The notes below the pieces were generated by a model that searched no databases, was not told the DNA's origin, and saw only the letters and a list, made by a program, of their open reading frames with translations. The position numbers and the translations under genes are program-made. Below are positions 1 through 4,787 of a DNA stretch of 7,150 nt, one piece after another; the first letter of the stretch is position 1; each line of letters opens with the position of its first letter. Source of the stretch: Gemmobacter sp. (lineage in GTDB: Bacteria > Pseudomonadota > Alphaproteobacteria > Rhodobacterales > Rhodobacteraceae); contig JAUSPL010000119.1 in NCBI GenBank assembly GCA_030656535.1, positions 1 through 7,150 on the forward strand. The letters are read 5' to 3'.

Positions 1-235
1 AGGTCGAACGCATGAACCGCACGATCAAGGAAGCGACCGTGAAACGCTTCCACTACGACAACAACGAACAGTTGCGAAATCACCTCGCCAACTTCATCAG
101 CGCCTACAACTTCGGGCGAAGACTGAAGACCCTCAAAGGCCTCACGCCCTACGAGTTCATCTGCAAACAATGGACATCGAACCCGAAAGGTTCACCCTAA
201 ATCCGATCCATCAAATGCCGGGACTGAACAGCTAG
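1..235 (+). pseudogene. IS transposase C-terminal fragment with frameshift (IS481-like DDE integrase)
   Basis: This is the 3' end of a DDE integrase-type transposase; its reading frame is already open at the left edge (VER before the Met at 12). The segment VERMNRTIKEATVKRFHYD is the usual region around the catalytic glutamate of the DDE triad, here the Glu at nt 6-8. It is followed by the YNFGRRLKTLKGLTPYEF stretch typical of IS481/IS3-like integrases. In this frame the protein runs into a stop at 198-200. From nt 179 the next frame continues with the expected tail, EPERFTLNPIHQMPGLNS, to a TAG at 233-235. One base therefore appears to have been lost around 177-180 (TCG-AAC where TCG-GAA would fit). 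The element is probably inactive if the deletion is real. IS481 rather than IS3 is my best guess from the tail. The exact right end of the element was not identified, but it must lie near 235. Confidence 0.8.
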
Positions 236-1092
236 ATCCATTTTGCCAAAGGCGGCAGGCTCATCAAGACAGCATTCGCGTCATGCCCTGTCTCAAGACC
301 GAACTTCGTTCCGCGGTCGTAAACCAGATTGTATTCGGCATAGAGGCCACGGTGAATCAACTGCACGTCTCGATCCGCCTCGGTCCAGGGCGTATCGACC
401 CGCGCCTTGGTCAGCGGCACAAACGCTGGCAGAAAGGCCCGACCGACATCTTGGGTAAAGGCGAAATCGCGGTCCCAGTCCCCGGTGTTGAGGTCATCAT
501 AAAAGATCCCCCCGACGCCCCGTGCCCGCCCCCGGTGCGGGACGAAAAAATACTCGTCCGCCCACGCTTTGAATTTGTCAAAGTAGTCTGGCGCATGAGC
601 ATCACAGGCCCCGCGCAGCGTCGCGTGGAAATGCGCCGTATCTTCGGCGTATTCAAGACATGGGTTCAAATCTGCCCCGCCGCCAAACCACCATGCGTGC
701 GGGGTCCAGAACATACGGGTGTTCATATGCACAGCCGGACAATGCGGGTTGACCATATGGGCCACGAGGCTGATCCCGCTGGCCCAGAACCGGGGGTCGC
801 GGTCCATCCCGGGTACTCCGCGGGCCGCCATGGCCTTTTGCGCCCGCTCTCCCAGAACGCCGTGTACCTCGGACACATTGACGCCGACTTTTTCAAACAC
901 CCGCCCGCCGCGCATCACGCTCATCAACCCGCCGCCGCCATCGGCGCGCTGGGTTGGGGTGACCTCGAACCGGCCCGGCACACCGGCTCCGTGATGGTCC
1001 TCAAGCGCCTCGAACGAAGCAACAATCTGGTCGCGCAGGCTGCGGAACCATGCGGCGGCCTCGGCTTTCTTTTGGCTATAGTCTTCGGCCAT
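232..1092 (-). CDS. hemF: Oxygen-dependent coproporphyrinogen III oxidase, 3' end altered by an IS
   Basis: HemF is a soluble enzyme that oxidatively decarboxylates two propionates of coproporphyrinogen III to give protoporphyrinogen IX, using O2. It feeds both haem and bacteriochlorophyll. The 286-residue product has the family's landmarks in order: SLVAHMVNP and PAVHMNTRMF (about 108-128), WWFGGGADLNP (134-144), FHATL with His155, HRGRARGVGGIFYDDL (187-201), and near the end YAEYNLVYDRGTKFGLETG (251-269) plus LMSLPPLAKW (276-285). The start is supported by AGAAGGG, 6 nt before the ATG. The gene ends with W-I-stop, and its TAG lies in the CTAG shared with the IS transposase stop. The last residue and stop thus probably come from the IS. 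Gammaproteobacterial and eukaryotic HemF carry a further tail ending in RDW(V); many alphaproteobacterial versions, as I recall them, stop close to this tryptophan. The enzyme may have lost only a residue or two. It is divergent from bciA. Confidence 0.93.
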   Translation of the reverse strand: MAEDYSQKKAEAAAWFRSLRDQIVASFEALEDHHGAGVPGRFEVTPTQRADGGGGLMSVMRGGRVFEKVGVNVSEVHGVLGERAQKAMAARGVPGMDRDPRFWASGISLVAHMVNPHCPAVHMNTRMFWTPHAWWFGGGADLNPCLEYAEDTAHFHATLRGACDAHAPDYFDKFKAWADEYFFVPHRGRARGVGGIFYDDLNTGDWDRDFAFTQDVGRAFLPAFVPLTKARVDTPWTEADRDVQLIHRGLYAEYNLVYDRGTKFGLETGHDANAVLMSLPPLAKWI

Positions 1093-1289
1093 GCTTTGCC
1101 CTTCTCAGGTTTGTTTCGCGGCGCTTGTCCGGTTCAAGCAATACCAAGCTGCCCACCAGAGTAAAGCACCGCCGCACCACCATGCCATCAAGGCAATGGG
1201 GTTCTTGAGGCAAAAAGCCTCTTCTGGATCAACTGACCCCTGGATAAGGTGCAACGCAATATGCGGCAGGACTGCAGTGGCGCGAACAG
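1093..1289. other. Divergent spacer between hemF and bciA
   Basis: This 197-bp stretch separates two divergent genes and must hold promoters for both. I could not place convincing -35/-10 pairs, and I found neither a TGT-N12-ACA nor a TTGAT-N4-ATCAA motif. A short perfect hairpin, GAGGC-AAAAA-GCCTC, lies at 1207-1221. On the minus strand a frame is open from 1326 to a stop at 1105-1107. It includes a possible 27-residue, tryptophan-rich hydrophobic peptide with an ATG at 1186-1188 that would end 12 nt before hemF. It has no Shine-Dalgarno sequence and matches nothing I recognise. Confidence 0.6.
1099..1105 (-). promoter_or_regulatory. hemF ribosome binding site
   Basis: On the minus strand this reads AGAAGGG, with 6 nt to the ATG at 1092. 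It is a good Shine-Dalgarno match and fixes the hemF start. Confidence 0.7.
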
Positions 1290-2276
1290 ATGAATACCAA
1301 GTTGAAAACAGCGCACAAACGGATTTTCATGCTGGGTGCGACCGGCACAATCGGCCTCGCTACGGTCGCAGCGTTGGTGGCGCGCGGTCACGACGTGGTT
1401 TGCCTTGTGCGCGACCAGCCCGACCGACACCCCACGCTTCCCGCAGGCGCCATTTTACGCCGGGGCGATGTCACCGATCCGGTTTCGCTGGTGCGCGACG
1501 GATTTGCGGGCGAACGATTCGATGCCATTGTCTCTTGCCTTGCTTCGCGCACTGGTACGCCACAAACCGCATGGGCCATCGACCACAGGGCACATGTCGA
1601 CGCGCTTGCTGCCGGGCGACAGGCAGGCGTCGGCCAAATGGTCTTGTTGTCTGCCATATGCGTGCAAAAGCCACTGCTTGCTTTTCAGCAGGCCAAACTG
1701 GCATTTGAGGCTGACCTGATCGACTCTGGCCTGATTTATTCCATCGTACGTCCGACAGCCTTCTTCAAATCGCTGTCAGGCCAGATCAACCGCCTGAAAA
1801 GCGGCAAGCCGTTTCTGGTCTTTGGGGATGGGACACTCACCGCTTGCAAGCCGATCAGTGATGCCGATCTGGCCGAGTATCTGGCGGACTGCGTGACTGA
1901 CCCAAGCCTGCACAACCGCATCCTGCCCATCGGCGGGCCCGGCCCCGCCATAACGCCCCGTCAGCAAGGGGAACACTTGTTCCGGCTTCTGAATCGCCCG
2001 CCGAGATTTCGCAGGGTTCCTGTTGGCATGCTGGACACCATCATCGCGGTTCTGGACGGTCTGGGCCGAGTTGTGCCACGACTTAAGGACAAGGCCGAGC
2101 TTGCGCGCATCGGTCGCTATTATGCCACGGAATCAATGCTGGTTCTTGACCCGGCAACCGGACGCTATGACGCCGACCAGACACCTGGCACGGGGCATGA
2201 CACGCTTTTCGACCATTACAGCCGCCTTGTGCGGGGCGAAGTCCCTGACAACAGAGGTGATCACGCCATATTCTGA
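1290..2276 (+). CDS. bciA: Divinyl (bacterio)chlorophyllide 8-vinyl reductase, BciA type
   Basis: BciA uses NADPH to reduce the C8 vinyl group of 3,8-divinyl chlorophyllide or protochlorophyllide to ethyl, a step in bacteriochlorophyll a synthesis. The 328-residue product is an atypical short-chain dehydrogenase (NAD-dependent epimerase-like fold). RIFMLGATGTIG (11-22) is the first beta strand plus the glycine loop, RRGDVTDP (57-64) follows, and VSCLASRTG (81-89) is the strand-4 region. A QQAK segment (133-136) and YSIVRPTAFFKSLSGQ (150-165) resemble BciA and related isoflavone-reductase-like enzymes. The start at 1290 keeps the whole Rossmann strand but lacks a clear Shine-Dalgarno sequence; starting at the next ATG (1329) would cut into the strand. 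The neighbours (hemF, ppaA, bchG) support a pigment role. A different NAD(P)-binding reductase is possible, but the length, motifs and context fit BciA well. Confidence 0.85.
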   Translation: MNTKLKTAHKRIFMLGATGTIGLATVAALVARGHDVVCLVRDQPDRHPTLPAGAILRRGDVTDPVSLVRDGFAGERFDAIVSCLASRTGTPQTAWAIDHRAHVDALAAGRQAGVGQMVLLSAICVQKPLLAFQQAKLAFEADLIDSGLIYSIVRPTAFFKSLSGQINRLKSGKPFLVFGDGTLTACKPISDADLAEYLADCVTDPSLHNRILPIGGPGPAITPRQQGEHLFRLLNRPPRFRRVPVGMLDTIIAVLDGLGRVVPRLKDKAELARIGRYYATESMLVLDPATGRYDADQTPGTGHDTLFDHYSRLVRGEVPDNRGDHAIF

Positions 2277-2322
2277 CATCGCAGTTCATCTGGTCGGCAC
2301 CAAACCAATAGAGATCAATCAG

Positions 2323-3144
2323 TTAATTTGGCAAAAAGCCATTGCTGGCAATCAATCGCTCCATCTGGCCAAGCGCAGTATCCAAATCGACTGCGACAGC
2401 ATCAGCCCCGGTCACCCCAACCAAATTGAAATTCTCTGTGCCGATATTTCCGCAAACCAGAATGCGGGCGTTCGGATTGCTGATCCGCAATGCAACGATC
2501 AGCTTTATCAAAGCCGGAAGCGACCGCTTCCCGCTGGCCGACAGACCGATAAGTGCGGTCTGCCGAAGCTCCAGCGCGTGTACCAGATCCTGATGCGACA
2601 GCCCCACAAAAAGTTCGATGTCCCAGTTCTGTTCGCGCGCCATATCGGCTGCTATAGTAATTCCCAATGTGTGGCTGTCGCCGGGGACCGATGCAAAAAT
2701 TGCTGACCTTTTCATGTCCGGAATAGGGACTATTCGGCTCAGGCGCAGAATTCGCAAAATCGCATATATGCGCCCGGCGGCGATTGTCACCTTGTAAAAT
2801 GAGACCAGATCGTTGTCCCACCATTCACCCAGACGTCGTGCCGCGACCGCAAGATAGCCTTGGCAAATTGTTTCAAAACTCGCCCCGCTTTGCTGGACAC
2901 ATTCAATATAGGCAATCGACGCTGCAGGGTCATTGGCAACCAATGCCTCACACAGCGACTCAATTTCCTTCAACGAAGGAAATGCATCGGATCCGTGCCT
3001 GAGCGTCAGGTTCCTGGAGACCCGGAGCACAACCTCCTGAGCAAGCGCAGCAACGGCCGCGTCGGGCAGGGACTCTCGAACGACATCAACTTCCGAGAAG
3101 GCTAATTCTAATATTTTCCTCTCCAGGAAAACCGCGCCCGACAT
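2323..3144 (-). CDS. ppaA: PpaA/AerR-like regulator with B12-binding-type (SCHIC) domain
   Basis: Proteins of this family bind cobalamin or haem in a B12-binding-like fold and modulate the photosynthesis repressor PpsR/CrtJ in response to light or redox state. With the start at 3144 the product has 273 residues. The N-terminal half is helical, with GEWWDNDLVSFYKVTIAAGR (106-125) as the helical-bundle motif. The C-terminal half is Rossmann-like: AIFASVPGDSHTLG (148-161) contains the cobalamin-ligand signature DxHxxG (D156, H158, G161), and then come GLSASG (200-205), ARILVCGNIG (226-235) and GADAVAVD (246-253). The frame stays open to an ATG at 3192, but GGAGGAG lies 6 nt before the ATG at 3144 and decides the start. 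The gene is convergent with bciA (46 bp apart) and divergent from bchG. AerR versus PpaA naming cannot be settled from sequence alone. Confidence 0.87.
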   Translation of the reverse strand: MSGAVFLERKILELAFSEVDVVRESLPDAAVAALAQEVVLRVSRNLTLRHGSDAFPSLKEIESLCEALVANDPAASIAYIECVQQSGASFETICQGYLAVAARRLGEWWDNDLVSFYKVTIAAGRIYAILRILRLSRIVPIPDMKRSAIFASVPGDSHTLGITIAADMAREQNWDIELFVGLSHQDLVHALELRQTALIGLSASGKRSLPALIKLIVALRISNPNARILVCGNIGTENFNLVGVTGADAVAVDLDTALGQMERLIASNGFLPN

Positions 3145-3150
3145 GCTGAC

Positions 3151-3157
3151 CTCCTCC
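3151..3157 (-). promoter_or_regulatory. Strong ribosome binding site that sets the ppaA start
   Basis: The minus strand reads GGAGGAG, 6 nt upstream of the ATG at 3144. The upstream in-frame ATGs have no comparable site, so the 16 extra residues of the longer frame are probably untranslated leader. Confidence 0.75.
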
Positions 3158-3221
3158 AAAGTCATCAACGTCAATGGCCCGCCGTAAGACACAACCCGCC
3201 TACGTATGCCCTTGTGAGGTG

Positions 3222-3249
3222 ACTATATAATAACGTCATGTTGTGACAA
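3222..3249 (-). promoter_or_regulatory. Candidate sigma-70 promoter of ppaA
   Basis: Reading the minus strand, TTGTCA (3249-3244) and TATAGT (3227-3222) are separated by 16 nt. Each hexamer matches the consensus at five of six positions. Transcription would start near 3215, giving a leader of about 70 nt before the ATG at 3144. The -35 lies inside a small palindrome, TTGT-G-ACAA (3241-3249), which could be an operator. This is a motif match only. Confidence 0.5.
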
Positions 3250-3333
3250 GTCTGCTTTTGGCCGTCTGCTCACTCGCCGATTTAGAAGAACTAGTGCGCA
3301 TCAGAACTTTTCCAATGCGCATTTTTTTGACAC

Positions 3334-3348
3334 TTGTCGTCGTGACAA
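3334..3348. promoter_or_regulatory. Perfect inverted repeat TTGTC-N5-GACAA
   Basis: Two 5-bp arms around GTCGT form a 15-bp operator-like palindrome. A consensus -35 hexamer TTGACA (3327-3332) ends one base before it, but no good -10 follows. A related shorter palindrome lies at the ppaA promoter (3241-3249). The binding protein is unknown. Confidence 0.3.
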
Positions 3349-3599
3349 ACATCAATCGCGTCGCAGGAAGAGCGAAGCGACAGCGGACACGTTTTGCAAT
3401 CCATACAAGATGTTGCGGTGACTTTCTCATTGGGATTGATGCCTTTGCGCAGTCAGTACTTCACCCGCTTCAGACTGAGACATGTCCCGCTTTACTGGCG
3501 GCTTCAGGTTTCATGTACACTTGGCGCTTCAAGCCGAATGGCAGTGAACCCCTGACAACCTGACCACTTCAAAAGCGCGAATACGTTGCGGCCCGTGTG

Positions 3600-3613
3600 A
3601 TGATCCGAATCAC
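3600..3613. promoter_or_regulatory. Possible FnrL-like site
   Basis: The sequence ATGAT-CCGA-ATCAC matches the FNR/FnrL consensus TTGAT-N4-ATCAA at 8 of 10 fixed positions; only the two outermost bases differ. It sits inside a longer inverted repeat, TGTGAT-N7-ATCACA (3596-3614). FnrL acts on bchE and other photosynthesis genes in Rhodobacter, so the context fits, but the site is about 265 bp from the bchG start and the match is imperfect. Confidence 0.35.
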
Positions 3614-3859
3614 AAAACATGAACTGCATGAACGTTTCGGGCGCGACCCTCTGACGCAGCACACCAAGACCGCCCCAGATGCCCACGGCACCGGGCCTGC
3701 AATCAACTGTGCAGCGACGTGCATGTCTGTGATCCCGCGCCTGCGGGTGCAATCCACCGGAAAACCGGACGCAGCGCGAATCCCAATCCATTGCCGCGTG
3801 CGACCTGCCCGCTTTGCCGTGACCTGTTGTTTCAACTGGGGGCTTGCTCGACTCAAGAA

Positions 3860-3877
3860 TGTAATGTTTAGTTGACA
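3860..3877. promoter_or_regulatory. PpsR/CrtJ-type operator box 1
   Basis: This is an exact TGT-N12-ACA match, the consensus of the photosynthesis repressor PpsR/CrtJ. It contains a consensus -35 hexamer TTGACA (3872-3877) and ends one base before the bchG ATG. Its pairing with a second box 6 bp downstream is typical, since PpsR binds paired sites a few base pairs apart. PpsR represses bch, crt and puc genes under aerobic or high-light conditions. Confidence 0.7.
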
Positions 3878-3878
3878 C

Positions 3879-4787
3879 ATGACTGTATATCACAAATTAC
3901 ACATCCCATCCGTGCCACAGCCCAAAGCAATGTTGGAGCTGATAAAGCCGATCACCTGGTTCCCGCCGATGTGGGCCTATCTTTGCGGAATCGTTTCGGC
4001 GGGCGTTTCACCATGGTCCGCATGGCCACTCGTGGTGTTGGGCGTGGTTCTGGCCGGCCCCGTGGTGTGCGGCATGAGCCAGGCCGCCAACGACTGGTGC
4101 GACCGTCACGTCGATGCAGTGAACGAACCTCAACGTCCAATTCCCTCTGGACGGATTCCGGGGCGGTGGGGATTATGGATTGCCCTTGCAATGTCGGTGC
4201 TTTCACTGACGCTGGGCTGGCTTCTGGGGCCGTGGGGGTTTGCCGCGACAGTGGCGGGCGTGCTGGCGGCCTGGGCCTACTCGGCAGAGCCGATCCGCCT
4301 CAAGCGGTCCGGCTGGTGGGGGCCCGGGCTTGTAGGGCTGTGCTATGAAGGCCTGCCCTGGTTCACGGGCGCCGCAGTGTTGTCACAAGGGCTGCCAACC
4401 TTTCCGGTCATAGCCATGGCGCTCCTCTATGCATTCGGCGCGCATGGCATCATGACGCTGAACGATTTCAAGGCGCTGGAGGGTGACCGTCAACACGGGG
4501 TAAGGTCTTTGCCGGTGACGCTGGGCCCAGAGGTCGCGGCCCGCGTCGCCTGCACGGTGATGGGACTTGCACAAGCGCTGGTGATCTCGCTGTTGCTGAT
4601 TTGGGACCGCCCGTATCACGCCATCCTGGTGGCCCTGCTGCTGTTCTGGCAGGTCCGCTGCATGTCCACACTGTTGGCAGACCCCAAAGGCCGCGCGCCT
4701 TGGTACAATGCGACCGGCATCGCAATGTATGTCAGCGGCATGATGATCACGGCCTTTGCGATCCGCACGCTGGACAGTGTGCCATGA
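3879..4787 (+). CDS. bchG: Bacteriochlorophyll a synthase (geranylgeranyl transferase)
   Basis: BchG esterifies bacteriochlorophyllide a with geranylgeranyl diphosphate at the membrane, the penultimate stage of bacteriochlorophyll a synthesis. The 302-residue product is a UbiA-family polytopic membrane protein. ELIKPITWFPPMWAYLCG (20-37) opens the first membrane segment. The first Asp-rich motif is NDWCDRHVD (71-79), followed by the hallmark RPIPSGRIPGRWG (86-98). The second is NDFKALEGD (195-203) with RSLPVTLG after it, and RAPWYNATG lies near the C-terminus. These distinguish chlorophyll/bacteriochlorophyll synthases from UbiA proper. The start at 3879 gives a length usual for the family but has no Shine-Dalgarno sequence and sits between two PpsR-type boxes. 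An in-frame ATG at 3930 (MLELIKP) is the alternative, also without a Shine-Dalgarno. The stop overlaps the bch2 start, so the two are translationally coupled. Confidence 0.95.
   Translation: MTVYHKLHIPSVPQPKAMLELIKPITWFPPMWAYLCGIVSAGVSPWSAWPLVVLGVVLAGPVVCGMSQAANDWCDRHVDAVNEPQRPIPSGRIPGRWGLWIALAMSVLSLTLGWLLGPWGFAATVAGVLAAWAYSAEPIRLKRSGWWGPGLVGLCYEGLPWFTGAAVLSQGLPTFPVIAMALLYAFGAHGIMTLNDFKALEGDRQHGVRSLPVTLGPEVAARVACTVMGLAQALVISLLLIWDRPYHAILVALLLFWQVRCMSTLLADPKGRAPWYNATGIAMYVSGMMITAFAIRTLDSVP
3884..3901. promoter_or_regulatory. PpsR/CrtJ-type operator box 2, inside the annotated bchG start
   Basis: This is a second exact TGT-N12-ACA match, separated from box 1 by 6 bp. It lies over codons 2-8 of bchG if translation begins at 3879. 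Tandem spacing and both exact half-sites make a chance match less likely, although the motif is short. Confidence 0.65.

Larger units (their letters stand above)
3250..3859. other. Gene-free stretch between ppaA and bchG
   Basis: This stretch of about 610 bp has no recognisable gene. Frames open on either strand give arginine-, cysteine- and histidine-rich products without domains, lack ribosome sites and overlap one another in several frames. In Rhodobacter clusters bchE and bchJ occupy this position; I looked for remnants of either and recognised none. The region contains a perfect TTGTC-N5-GACAA inverted repeat (3334-3348), a TGTGAT-N7-ATCACA inverted repeat (3596-3614), and small hairpins CCCGC-GCCT-GCGGG (3734-3747) and CCGG-AAAA-CCGG (3757-3768). 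It probably serves as regulatory and leader DNA for the two divergent units and may include decayed sequence. Confidence 0.55.

Noticed and set aside
283..1164. Long plus-strand open frame (293 codons) opposite hemF
   Set aside because: It is the antisense shadow of hemF; the minus strand has full HemF homology and a good ribosome site, while this frame has no domain.
2329..2341. TGGC-AAAAA-GCCA and similar short hairpins near the bciA/ppaA junction as terminators
   Set aside because: Stems are only 4 bp, one lies within the ppaA coding end, and no T-run follows a stable stem.
3335..3351. TGT-N11-ACA as another PpsR site
   Set aside because: Spacing is one base short of the consensus; the perfect TTGTC-N5-GACAA palindrome describes the sequence better.
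3243..3563. 106-codon plus-strand frame in the ppaA-bchG gap
   Set aside because: It begins with GTG without a ribosome site, shows no domain and overlaps the inverted repeats and other frames.
3504..3893. 129-codon minus-strand frame running over the bchG start
   Set aside because: It would overlap the PpsR-type boxes and the bchG start, and has no recognisable domain.
4601..4783. Upstream extension of the bch2 frame inside bchG
   Set aside because: The extension overlaps conserved bchG sequence. The ATGA overlap at 4784 gives a family-sized protein with a normal N-terminus.
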